DNA of 64,000 bases from assembly GCA_902564535.1 (NCBI GenBank), contig CACFBG010000003.1, forward strand, positions 51,456-115,455, read 5' to 3'. The first letter of the stretch is position 1. The number at the start of each line of letters is the position of its first letter. The translations under genes and the position numbers were made by a program. Origin of the DNA: an uncultured Prochlorococcus sp. (GTDB lineage: Bacteria; Cyanobacteriota; Cyanobacteriia; PCC-6307; Cyanobiaceae). Shown here one piece after another: positions 56,049 through 64,000 of the stretch. Below the pieces are notes generated by a model that searched no databases, was not told the origin of the DNA, and saw nothing but the letters and a program-made list of their open reading frames with translations.

Positions 56049-56810
56049 TCAGAAATTATTCATTTTTTCAAGATAAGGTCTTTTCCCTTCCCATGTGATC
56101 TGATCATTATAAAAACCAAAACAACATGGAATAATTTCAACTCCTGCATTCAGAGCAGCTCTATAAAGTTTCCCATAAATTGGATCTGCTGTATCCCCAG
56201 GAGCAAACGTATCTACATCTTGACGACTAATGCAAGGCACTAAAACCGCTCTAGATTCAGGAAGGACAGAAATAAGTTCTTGCAGATGCTTTTGGCCTCT
56301 TTCAGTTACTGTGTCAGGGAAAAGGGCTTGTGATCCTTCGGTCCAAGTAGTATTTTTCACTTCTAAATAAATAGGCCTTTTATCTTCTTCATGTTCCATT
56401 GGACTTAACAAGAAATCTATACGACTACTTCTTTTAACTCCATAAGTAACTTCTTGACGGATTAAACTAATTTCACCCAAATCTTTTGTTAATAAGTCAG
56501 CTTCAATAGCTAATTTTACAATTTTATTTGAAAGGGAAGTGTTTACTCCGACCCAACTATAAGAACCATTAGGATTATGAACTTGAGCTTGCTCCCAAGA
56601 CCAAGATAATTTTCTTGTTGGTGAGGGAGTGTACCTAATCCGAACTTGGCCTCCATTAACCAAAACTCCTTTCATTGGACCAGTATTGGCGCAATGTGCG
56701 GTTACAATTTCACCGGTTTTTAGTTTTACATCAGCTAAAAATCTCTTGTATCTTTTAATTAATACGCCTTCTTCTAGAGGAGGGAATTTAAGCAGTGTTT
56801 TTCCAATCAT
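56049..56810 (-). CDS. sfsA: Sugar fermentation stimulation protein SfsA
   Basis: A 253-residue member of the SfsA family. It has LIKRYKRFLADVKLKTGEIV, HCANTGPMKGVLVNGGQVRI, YSWVGVNTSLSNKIVKLAIE, RSSRIDFLLSPMEHEEDKRP, YLEVKNTTWTEGSQALFPDT with the nuclease-like E-V-K, and ERGQKHLQELISVLPESRAV. SfsA has been described as a DNA-binding protein with a nuclease-like fold, so the historical name tells little. It precedes amt on the same strand, but amt has its own promoter. Confidence 0.93.
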   Translation of the reverse strand: MIGKTLLKFPPLEEGVLIKRYKRFLADVKLKTGEIVTAHCANTGPMKGVLVNGGQVRIRYTPSPTRKLSWSWEQAQVHNPNGSYSWVGVNTSLSNKIVKLAIEADLLTKDLGEISLIRQEVTYGVKRSSRIDFLLSPMEHEEDKRPIYLEVKNTTWTEGSQALFPDTVTERGQKHLQELISVLPESRAVLVPCISRQDVDTFAPGDTADPIYGKLYRAALNAGVEIIPCCFGFYNDQITWEGKRPYLEKMNNF

Positions 56811-56889
56811 TTGATTTTAATCCCTCCTTGCATAGTCAATAGTAAAAAATGAAATGACATTTCTCTATAAAATTAATTTTGAATAAAAC

Positions 56890-58497
56890 ATGCCGGAATC
56901 CCTCAAAAAAATAGCCCTTGTAGTCACTTTTGGAACTCTTGCAAGTAAATTTGGAGGACTAGCAAGACAACTAATAATTGCAACGGTTTTTGGAGTTGGA
57001 TCGGCATATGACGCATATAACTACGCCTATATAGTCCCTGGTTTCTTTTTAATACTCTTAGGTGGAATCAATGGGCCTTTCCATAATTCTATGGTTAGCG
57101 TTCTCAGTAAACTTCAGAAAAGTGAACAACGTCACGTACTGTCAGCAATCACGACTATAACAAGTAGTGTATTGATTTTAATTACTATAATTATATTTTT
57201 TAATTCTAACCTCATAATCCATATTGTTGGCCCAGGCTTAAGCAAAGAAGCTCACATTATTGCTGTTAAGCAATTACAAATAATGTCACCTATTGCATTA
57301 TTTGCAGGATTAATAGGACTTGGATTTGGATCTTTAAATGCCAGCAATGAATTCCTAATTCCATCTATTTCTCCATTAATATCTAGCATTACATTAATAT
57401 TATTTATATTAACTTTTTGGATTCATACTGGAAGCAATAATCCGTCTAATGAAATATTAATCAATGGAGGAATTGTATTAGGTTTCGGGACTTTAGTAGG
57501 AGCATTTTTTCAATGGGCATTTCAATTGCCTTATTTAATCAGAAAACAATTAGGGAAAATAAAAATTATTTGGGACTTAAAGCATCATGGAGTGAAAGAA
57601 GTCCTTCGAATACTAGGTCCAGCAACTCTTTCGGCTGGAATGTTGCAAATCAATGTTTTTACGGATTTATTTTTTGCCTCTAGTATTGCTGGCGCTGCAG
57701 CAGGGCTTAGCTATGCAACTTTCCTAATTCAGGCTCCCTTAGGTCTCCTTTCTAATGCATTATTAATTCCCCTTCTTCCAGAATTTGCAAAGCTTTCTGC
57801 AGCAGGGAAACGAATTGATCTAATCAAACGTATCCAGCAAGGCCTAATATTTTCAGCAACAAGCATGATCATTCTAGGCTCAATATTTATATCTCTAGCT
57901 GAGCCAATAGTGGAATTAATTTATCAACGGGGAGCTTTCAATAGCAACGCCGTATCACTTGTAACTAGTTTACTAATAGCTTACGGAATAGGCATGCCTG
58001 CATATCTGTGTAGAGATTTATTAGTAAGAATCTTTTATTCCTTTGGGGAAGCAAAAATACCTTTTTTTATATCCACATTAGGAATTGTTTTAAATATAAT
58101 TTTTGACTGGATACTTATAGGCGGTCCAACCTTAGGAGGCAACCAATTTTCCTTTAACTATGGAGCACAAGGTCTTGTATTAGCAACTGCAATTGTGAAT
58201 TCCATATGCTGCATAATTCTCATTTTTCAGCTTAGTAAAACACTCAAGGGGCTTCCAATTTATGAATGGATTGGCAATATTTTTAAATTGTTAATAGCTG
58301 GTATTTTCGCTGGATTAGCATCTTTATTATTAAGAACTTCAATATCATGGCCGGCCAATATAATTGGTCTAATACTAGAAATATTTTTATCTAGTGGAAT
58401 TAATTTGATAGTTTTTATTTATTTAGGACTTCTCTTAAAAGTAAAAGAAATAAGCGAGCTTCTATTAATCATTTACAAGAGATTTATTCCTCATTAA
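56890..58497 (+). CDS. murJ: Lipid II flippase MurJ/MviN
   Basis: A 535-residue MOP-superfamily membrane protein with about fourteen helices. The N-terminus LKKIALVVTFGTLASKFGGLARQLIIATVFG and the block GGINGPFHNSMVSVL are typical MviN features, as are GLSYATFLIQAPLGLLSNAL, LPEFAKLSAAGK and LVELIYQRGAF-like VELIYQRGAFN. It flips the lipid-linked peptidoglycan precursor. Start ATG at 56890. Its last 14 bp overlap the end of the convergent small gene. Confidence 0.93.
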   Translation: MPESLKKIALVVTFGTLASKFGGLARQLIIATVFGVGSAYDAYNYAYIVPGFFLILLGGINGPFHNSMVSVLSKLQKSEQRHVLSAITTITSSVLILITIIIFFNSNLIIHIVGPGLSKEAHIIAVKQLQIMSPIALFAGLIGLGFGSLNASNEFLIPSISPLISSITLILFILTFWIHTGSNNPSNEILINGGIVLGFGTLVGAFFQWAFQLPYLIRKQLGKIKIIWDLKHHGVKEVLRILGPATLSAGMLQINVFTDLFFASSIAGAAAGLSYATFLIQAPLGLLSNALLIPLLPEFAKLSAAGKRIDLIKRIQQGLIFSATSMIILGSIFISLAEPIVELIYQRGAFNSNAVSLVTSLLIAYGIGMPAYLCRDLLVRIFYSFGEAKIPFFISTLGIVLNIIFDWILIGGPTLGGNQFSFNYGAQGLVLATAIVNSICCIILIFQLSKTLKGLPIYEWIGNIFKLLIAGIFAGLASLLLRTSISWPANIIGLILEIFLSSGINLIVFIYLGLLLKVKEISELLLIIYKRFIPH

Positions 58498-58747
58498 CAA
58501 TGACATTTCGTTCTTTTTTTACTTTAATAGGGACTTTAATAGATTGTGATCCATCTAAAGTTGGGCCTTGAACTGAAAGGATCTTGGCTTCAATACCAAA
58601 TTCTTGAAATGCTATTTCCATCTCTTCTATCAAAGCTTTTTCAACTTGCGAATCTGCGTCAACCAACTTCCCAATCAATCGATTACCTAATGATCCCAGT
58701 CGCTTTCGCATTACCTCGCGAGCATTAGTAACCTCGATTATCAGCAC
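58484..58747 (-). CDS. Conserved small hypothetical protein (87 aa)
   Basis: An 87-residue ORF, MLIIEVTNAREVMRKRLGSL..., with no family I can name. It has an alpha/beta look: a strand, a long basic-amphipathic helix (REVMRKRLGSLGNRLIGKLV), a second helix (VEKALIEEMEIAFQEF) and two strands (IEAKILSVQGPT, QSIKVPIKVKKERNVIV). No membrane segment. It lies 25 bp downstream of the DUF3181 gene on the same strand, so the two may be co-expressed. The balanced composition and operon position argue that it is real. Confidence 0.72.
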   Translation of the reverse strand: MLIIEVTNAREVMRKRLGSLGNRLIGKLVDADSQVEKALIEEMEIAFQEFGIEAKILSVQGPTLDGSQSIKVPIKVKKERNVIVNEE

Positions 58748-58772
58748 AGAAGGATTGTAGTTATCTTCAACC

Positions 58773-59060
58773 TTATCTGCAGTAGGGGTCCAAAATCTCT
58801 TCTAAGTCAAAAATTTGACCTGGTGGAATTAATCTAGCCAAAGGCAATCGTGTTGAGCCTCCACCTAATGGAACCTGAATAGCCTCAATTGCCTTTCGCG
58901 AAGCAACGCTAGCTCCCAATTGGAGATGAGCGCTGCATTCAATAGCAAGCTTTTCTGACAATCCCGCATCTCCAAGATATAGATGCCAGCTAGCAACCTG
59001 AATATAAATACGATCGGCTATGGCAATTTGCAGATCTAATAACTCAGCTGATTTAAGCAT
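58773..59060 (-). CDS. DUF3181-family protein
   Basis: A 95-residue protein, MLKSAELLDLQIAIADRIYI..., whose segment IADRIYIQVASWHLYLGDAG recalls DUF3181, a small cyanobacterial family. It ends LPLARLIPPGQIFDLEEILD. It is helical at the start with no membrane segment or catalytic motif. It is first of a two-gene minus-strand unit with the 87-aa ORF and is divergent from the tRNA-Arg gene. The function is unknown. Confidence 0.72.
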   Translation of the reverse strand: MLKSAELLDLQIAIADRIYIQVASWHLYLGDAGLSEKLAIECSAHLQLGASVASRKAIEAIQVPLGGGSTRLPLARLIPPGQIFDLEEILDPYCR

Positions 59061-59156
59061 TTTGAAAAAGCATCAAATTCATTATCTTGGATTCTGATGC
59101 TTTTTGATTCTTTAGTTGACGAAGGTGCCCTTAATGGAGTGTTATTAATTGAACAT

Positions 59157-59230
59157 GCGCCTGTAGCTCAGCGGATTAGAGCATCTGACTACGGATCAGA
59201 GGGTCGGGAGTTCGAATCTCTCCAGGCGCG
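59157..59230 (+). tRNA. tRNA-Arg (anticodon ACG)
   Basis: A 74-nt cloverleaf. The acceptor GCGCCTG pairs with CAGGCGC, the D-arm is GCTC-AGCGGATTA-GAGC, the anticodon stem TCTGA pairs with TCAGA around CTACGGA, and the T-arm is GGGAG-TTCGAAT-CTCTC with one G-T style irregularity. Discriminator G, no encoded CCA. The first base of the anticodon is expected to become inosine. Confidence 0.96.
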
Positions 59231-59313
59231 TTCCTTCCCAAGGTTTTTATCCCTGAATGCATTTGTCTCCATAGGATCAAAAACATATAAGGTTCACTGA
59301 AATTCAATAATCA

Positions 59314-60615
59314 TTGCCTACTATCGCAAAGATTAGTCAAACTCAAAAGATGCAGAACAGTTCCTTGTCAAGTATTAATTCCAATTTAGAAGAGAAAGAT
59401 TCAGCAATAGCAGAATTAATCAAACAAGAAAATCAGCGCCAAAAAAATCATCTTGAATTAATTGCTAGTGAAAACTTCACCTCAAAAGCAGTAATGCAGG
59501 CTCAAGGATCTGTATTAACTAATAAATATGCTGAAGGATTACCAAACAAACGTTATTACGGAGGATGTGAGCATATAGACCGAATTGAAGAATTAGCAAT
59601 AGGTCGCGCCAAGCAACTATTTGCAGCTAATTGGGCAAATGTCCAACCACATAGTGGTGCACAAGCAAACTTTGCTGTTTTCTTAGCGCTGCTGCAGCCA
59701 GGACAAAAGATTATGGGTATGGACTTATCTCACGGGGGGCACCTGAGTCATGGATCACCAGTAAATGTCAGCGGAAAATGGTTTAAGGCAGTTCATTACG
59801 GAGTCAGTCCAACAAGCCAAATGCTTGATTTGGAATCAATCAGGAAACAAGCAATTCAAGAAAAGCCAAATTTAATAATTTGCGGTTACTCTGCTTACTC
59901 CAGAAAAATTGATTTTGAAGCCTTTCGATCAATTGCTGATGAAGTAGGCGCATACCTACTTGCTGACATTGCTCATATTGCTGGATTAGTCGCTTCAGGT
60001 CTGCACCCAAATCCTCTTCCATATTGTGATGTCGTCACCACAACAACTCACAAAACTCTAAGAGGGCCAAGAGGCGGATTAATTCTTTCAAGAGATGCAG
60101 AGCTTGGAAAGAAATTGGATAAAGCTGTTTTCCCTGGAGCTCAAGGTGGACCTCTTGAACATGTAATCGCTGCTAAAGCAGTTGCATTTGAGGAAGCACT
60201 TCAACCAAGTTTCAAAGAATATAGTCAACAAGTAATAATTAATGCCCAAGCTTTAGCAACTCAACTTATAAAAAGAGGGATTTCAGTAGTAAGTAAAGGT
60301 ACTGATAATCATATAGTCCTTCTTGATTTAAGAAGCATAAAAATGACAGGGAAAGCAGCAGATATTCTTGTAAGTGAAATAAATATCACTGCCAACAAAA
60401 ATACAGTTCCTTTTGATCCAGAGTCTCCATTTATCACGAGTGGATTGCGACTTGGGACTGCTGCTCTTACTACTAGAGGCTTCAATGAAACAGCTTTTAT
60501 TGAAGTGGCAAATATTATTTCAGACAGATTATTAAATCCAAATGATAAGAACGTTGAACAAGAATGCAAAAATAGAGTAAATAAATTATGCATTTCTTTC
60601 CCTTTATATGACTAA
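59314..60615 (+). CDS. glyA: Serine hydroxymethyltransferase
   Basis: A PLP enzyme interconverting serine and glycine with folate one-carbon units. It has [60 protein letters not shown], and the PLP-lysine motif [32 protein letters not shown]-like [14 protein letters not shown] is near the C-terminus. The track starts at TTG 59314 (433 aa); ATG 59350 ([17 protein letters not shown], 421 aa) is at least as likely, because the extra 12 residues have no family counterpart. Its stop overlaps the cinA start by 8 bp. Confidence 0.96.
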   Translation: MPTIAKISQTQKMQNSSLSSINSNLEEKDSAIAELIKQENQRQKNHLELIASENFTSKAVMQAQGSVLTNKYAEGLPNKRYYGGCEHIDRIEELAIGRAKQLFAANWANVQPHSGAQANFAVFLALLQPGQKIMGMDLSHGGHLSHGSPVNVSGKWFKAVHYGVSPTSQMLDLESIRKQAIQEKPNLIICGYSAYSRKIDFEAFRSIADEVGAYLLADIAHIAGLVASGLHPNPLPYCDVVTTTTHKTLRGPRGGLILSRDAELGKKLDKAVFPGAQGGPLEHVIAAKAVAFEEALQPSFKEYSQQVIINAQALATQLIKRGISVVSKGTDNHIVLLDLRSIKMTGKAADILVSEINITANKNTVPFDPESPFITSGLRLGTAALTTRGFNETAFIEVANIISDRLLNPNDKNVEQECKNRVNKLCISFPLYD

Positions 60616-61897
60616 ATTCCTTCAAAATTCAATGGAGAATAAAAATATTAACGTTGAAATATTATGTATCGGAACTGAACTACTATTAGGTAATATTGTT
60701 AATTCCAATGCTCGTTGGTTGGCAGAGCAATTAAGTTCCTTAGGCATTAATCATTATAGACAAACTGTAATAGGAGATAATTTCACTAGGCTTAAGCAAG
60801 TCATCAAAGAAGCTTCCAATAGATGTCAAGTTGTTATAACTACTGGGGGACTAGGGCCCACACCTGATGACCTCACTACTGAAGCAATTGCGTCGGCATT
60901 TAATACACCTTTGATAAAAAGAGAAGACATTTGGGAAGAGATAGAAAAAAAATTAATAATTTCAGGTAAAAGTCCTTCTAAAAATAATGAAACACAAGCC
61001 TATTTCCCAAAAAAATCAGTAACAATTGACAACCCAACTGGGACAGCCCCTGGCATGATTTGGAGTCCATTAAAAGATTTCACCATACTAACTTTCCCAG
61101 GAGTACCTAGTGAAATGAAGAAAATGTGGAAGGCTAGTGGAGAAACTTGGTTTAAGAATAATATACAGAATGAAGCAATTTATTTAAGTCGAGTTTTAAA
61201 AATAGTTGGTATATCTGAATCAAGTTTAGCGGAAGACATTGATGATATAATTTTCAATCAAAATCCTACTGTTGCACCTTATGCAAGTTTAGGCGAAGTT
61301 AAATTACGCATAACTGCAAAAGCCTCTAACTATATAGAAGCAGAAAATCTTATTAAGCCAATTGAAAGTGAGTTATGTAAAAGAGTTGCATCTAAATGTT
61401 ATGGAACTGATAATGATACATTAAGCTCTGTTTTAATTAATCTTTTAAGAGAGAGAAAAGAAACATTATCTGTTGCTGAGTCATGCACAGGAGGTTTATT
61501 AGGAGCAGAATTAACTTCAATTAGTGGTGCCTCTGATGTTTTTTTGGGAGGCGTTATTGCATACAACAATTCTATAAAAGAAAATTTCTTAGGAGTTCCA
61601 AAGAAATTAATTGAAAATCATGGGGCCGTTTCACAGCAAGTAGTTGAATCTATGGCGAAGGCTTCTCTTAAGAATTTCGGCTCCACCTGGAGTATTGCCA
61701 TTAGCGGATTAGCAGGTCCTAATGGTGCCACTGAAGATAAACCAATTGGATTGGTACATATTGCAATCGCTGGTCCTTTTGGCATTCAAACAAAACAGCA
61801 ATTATTTAATGCAAGCAAAGGCAGGCATAACATCCAAAAATTGAGTGTTATATACAGTCTGGATAGATTACGCTTACTTCTTCTAGCAAAGAGTTAA
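60608..61897 (+). CDS. cinA: CinA-like protein (nicotinamide-nucleotide amidase family)
   Basis: A 429-residue two-domain protein. The N-terminal MoCF-like domain has [40 protein letters not shown] and [12 protein letters not shown]. The C-terminal CinA amidase domain (about 265-429) has [20 protein letters not shown] with the catalytic Ser, [20 protein letters not shown] and [20 protein letters not shown]. PncC-type domains recycle nicotinamide mononucleotide. The start ATG at 60608 overlaps glyA; ATG at 60632 ([11 protein letters not shown]) is an alternative. Confidence 0.93.
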   Translation: MTKFLQNSMENKNINVEILCIGTELLLGNIVNSNARWLAEQLSSLGINHYRQTVIGDNFTRLKQVIKEASNRCQVVITTGGLGPTPDDLTTEAIASAFNTPLIKREDIWEEIEKKLIISGKSPSKNNETQAYFPKKSVTIDNPTGTAPGMIWSPLKDFTILTFPGVPSEMKKMWKASGETWFKNNIQNEAIYLSRVLKIVGISESSLAEDIDDIIFNQNPTVAPYASLGEVKLRITAKASNYIEAENLIKPIESELCKRVASKCYGTDNDTLSSVLINLLRERKETLSVAESCTGGLLGAELTSISGASDVFLGGVIAYNNSIKENFLGVPKKLIENHGAVSQQVVESMAKASLKNFGSTWSIAISGLAGPNGATEDKPIGLVHIAIAGPFGIQTKQQLFNASKGRHNIQKLSVIYSLDRLRLLLLAKS

Positions 61898-61930
61898 TGT
61901 CATCTTGCTTAGGTTCCTAATTCGAAAAAA

Positions 61931-63347
61931 GTGAGCTCAGGCACTCTTTATGACAAAGTTTGGGATCTGCATCGGGTAGCAGAACTTCCTGGCGGATCTA
62001 CTCAGCTTTTTATAGGGCTGCACTTAATACATGAAGTTACGAGTCCACAAGCTTTTGCTGCACTTAAAGAAAAGAATCTTTCTGTTCGCTGCCCTAATAG
62101 GACTGTGGCAACTGTTGATCATATAGTTCCAACTATTAGTCAGCAACGTCCTTTTGCAGACCCACTAGCAGAAGAGATGCTGCAAACCCTTGAAAAGAAT
62201 TGTCTATCCAATGGAATTAATTTGTATGGGATAGGCAGCGGTAAGCAAGGAGTTGTTCATGTAATGGCTCCTGAATTAGGTCTTACTCAACCAGGAATGA
62301 CAGTAGCTTGTGGAGACTCTCATACTTCTACGCACGGAGCATTTGGTGCAATTGCTTTTGGGATTGGAACCAGTCAAGTTAGGGACGTGCTTGCAAGCCA
62401 AAGTCTTGCGATGAACAAACTTAAAGTCAGGAGACTTTGGTTCGAAGGGAATCTTTCTCAAGGTGTTTACGCGAAAGATCTCATACTGCATGTCATAAGA
62501 AAGCTTGGTGTGAAAGGCGGTGTTGGATATGCGTATGAATTTGCAGGACCTGCAATTGAAGCGCTTTCCATGGAAGAAAGAATGACTATCTGCAATATGG
62601 CTATAGAAGGTGGAGCTCGATGTGGCTATATGAATCCTGACAAAAATACTTTTGATTATTTAAAAGGAAAAGAACATTCACCAAAAGGCTTACATTGGGG
62701 AAAAGCAATTAAATGGTGGACAAGTCTTTCAAGCGATTCTTCAGCAATATTTGATGATGAAATTCGTTTTGACGCAACAGAAATTGCTCCAACTGTTACT
62801 TGGGGAATAACTCCTGGACAAGGAATTGCCATTAATGAATGCATCCCTATTCCAAAATCACTTGAATACAATGAAAGCGTATTAGCAGAAGAAGCTTGTA
62901 CCTATATGGACCTCAAGCCAGGGACTCCAATATCAGGAATCCCTATAGATGTTTGTTTTATTGGAAGCTGTACAAATGGACGACTTAGTGATTTAAAAGC
63001 AGCTGCTCAAATTGCTCAAGGTAGAAAGGTTGCTAAAGGCATCAAAGCGTTTGTTGTCCCAGGATCCGAGCAAGTTGCAAAAGCAGCAAAAAAAAGAAGG
63101 TTTAGATTCAATTTTTATTTCTGCAGGTTTTGAATGGCGTGAACCAGGTTGCTCAATGTGTCTTGCAATGAATCCAGATAAATTAGAAGGAAGGCAAATT
63201 AGTGCTAGCTCGAGCAATAGGAATTTCAAAGGAAGGCAGGGTTCTGCCAATGGCAGAACTTTACTAATGAGTCCTGCAATGGTTGCTGCTGCAGCGATTA
63301 ATGGCAAAGTCACTGATGTCCGAGAAATGATTAGCCCACAAAAGTAA
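61931..63347 (+). CDS. leuC: 3-isopropylmalate dehydratase large subunit, interrupted by a +1 frameshift in an A8 run
   Basis: The aconitase-family large subunit of leucine synthesis. Frame 0 from GTG 61931 is normal through [40 protein letters not shown] and [20 protein letters not shown] (first cluster cysteine), then degenerates after eight A (63088-63095) and stops at 63133. From that run the +1 frame continues the family sequence: [40 protein letters not shown], to a stop at 63347. Dropping one A restores a 471-residue protein of normal length. The truncated form lacks the PGCSMC cysteines and cannot bind the cluster. leuD follows after 19 bp. Sequencing error, mutation or slippage are all possible. 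Confidence 0.92.
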
Positions 63348-63366
63348 ATTTCACTAACCAATAACT

Positions 63367-63987
63367 ATGAAGGAATCATCCTTTCCTGCAGGAATCATCG
63401 AAAAAGTAAAAGGTGTAGGACTTGTACTCAAAGGAAATGATATAGATACAGATAGAATAATACCCGCAAGATTTCTTAAATGTGTAAATTTTGATGCTTT
63501 GGGTGAACAAGTATTTGCAGATGATCGAAATGAATTAAAAGGCTCTCATCCATTTGACAAACTATCAAATAAAGATGCATCAATTTTGATTGTTAATGAT
63601 AATTTTGGATGCGGTTCCAGCAGAGAACATGCTCCTCAAGCACTTATGAGATGGGGAATAAGAGGAATAATTGGTCAAAGTTTTGCGGAGATATTTTTTG
63701 GAAATTGTTTAGCACTTGGGATTCCATGCACAACCACTTCAGAAGAAAATATCAAAGAAATACAAGATATAGTTAATCAAAATCAGCAATGTCATTGTGA
63801 AATAGATTTGAAATATAAAAAATTTATAGGAGGACTAAAATCATGGCCAATAGAAATAGATAATGGTCCCTTAGAAATGCTACTTACTGGACAGTGGGAT
63901 GCCACATCACAACTTATTTCACAAAAAATAGCTTTAAAAAAAATAATAAAAACACTTCCTTATTTAAATGGTTTCGAAGCAAAGTGA
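63367..63987 (+). CDS. leuD: 3-isopropylmalate dehydratase small subunit
   Basis: A 206-residue swivel-domain subunit that pairs with LeuC. It has VLKGNDIDTDRIIPARFLKC, FGCGSSREHAPQALMRWGIR with the catalytic serine-arginine motif, and GQSFAEIFFGNCLALGIPC. The length is standard. It starts at ATG 63367, 19 bp after the restored leuC stop, in the usual leuCD operon. Its intact state argues that the pathway is still used. The gene is complete, with TGA at 63985-63987. Confidence 0.96.
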   Translation: MKESSFPAGIIEKVKGVGLVLKGNDIDTDRIIPARFLKCVNFDALGEQVFADDRNELKGSHPFDKLSNKDASILIVNDNFGCGSSREHAPQALMRWGIRGIIGQSFAEIFFGNCLALGIPCTTTSEENIKEIQDIVNQNQQCHCEIDLKYKKFIGGLKSWPIEIDNGPLEMLLTGQWDATSQLISQKIALKKIIKTLPYLNGFEAK

Positions 63988-64000
63988 GTCAAAATTTGTG

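Noticed and set aside
59097-59300. 67-aa plus-strand ORF
   Set aside because: It spans the tRNA-Arg gene; the translation is that of the tRNA and its flanks.
63088-63094. Programmed -1 ribosomal frameshift at A-AAA-AAA in leuC
   Set aside because: The -1 frame reads AAG-AAG-GTT-TAG and terminates at once; the family sequence continues in the +1 frame.
63012-63347. Independent small gene downstream of leuC
   Set aside because: Its sequence from EGLDSIF onward is the C-terminal part of LeuC in the shifted frame, not a separate gene.

Overview
The window looks like a chromosomal segment of a low-light-adapted Prochlorococcus (marine picocyanobacterium). The evidence is AT-rich, tightly packed DNA holding a divergent phycoerythrin pair (cpeB-cpeA) beside a HEAT-repeat lyase-like gene, the rubA-ycf48-psbEFLJ photosystem II cluster, psbK, ndhCKJ, chlD, cyanobacterial-type long ispH, and several families confined to cyanobacteria (DUF3155, DUF3181, a two-domain oxidoreductase-SelD protein). 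The strain cannot be fixed from the sequence alone; phycoerythrin of this kind is known from SS120/MIT9211-like clades. There is no prophage, insertion sequence, integrase or CRISPR array.

Layout. 1-2 kb: phycoerythrin genes on the minus strand (cpeZ-like fragment, cpeA, cpeB) and a divergent small coiled-coil gene. 2-7.3 kb: a surface-polysaccharide block (ABC exporter, Wzy-like polymerase, GT4 and GT2 glycosyltransferases). 7.4-13.4 kb: pcrA-type helicase, CCA-adding enzyme, oxidoreductase-SelD. 13.4-18.8 kb: sugar-phosphate transferase, galE and ugd around hisS, again sugar-nucleotide supply for surface glycans. 18.8-21 kb: methionine salvage (mtnA, mtnP). 21-26 kb: photosystem II and NDH-1 genes. 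25.4-35.4 kb: yvcK, an MCE lipid transporter pair, chlD, folK, Nudix, photolyase, a sugar aminotransferase and a thioredoxin-like protein. 35.5-43.6 kb: fabI, hisB, carotenoid oxygenase, rdgB, phosphohexomutase, a RecB-like nuclease, ygfZ, pyrE. 43.7-50.7 kb: tRNA-Met, CNNM-type protein, Gfo/Idh/MocA oxidoreductase, psbK, tgt, cobS, a Hik2/CSK-like kinase, a candidate Yfr2-type ncRNA, DUF3155. 50.8-64 kb: purH, doxX, ispH, amt with an NtcA box, sfsA, murJ, tRNA-Arg, glyA, cinA, leuC, leuD.

Most genes are ordinary core metabolism. The most surprising observations are: (i) PsbE, the alpha subunit of cytochrome b559, carries Gln where the axial haem-ligand His should be, while PsbF keeps its His; (ii) leuC is split by one extra A in an A8 run, which removes two iron-sulfur cysteines unless the frame is corrected; (iii) CpeA has lost its second bilin cysteine and about eight residues; (iv) a Yfr2/Cyano-1-like RNA lies in the gap before the DUF3155 gene; (v) cobS appears to start at CTG behind a strong Shine-Dalgarno; (vi) a C10 tract sits at the start of folK.

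Five small or mis-started photosystem genes were recovered beyond the ORF track: psbF, psbL and psbK were absent, psbJ needed a later start, and the cpeZ-like fragment runs off the window edge. All assignments are from motif recognition by eye; no searches were run.
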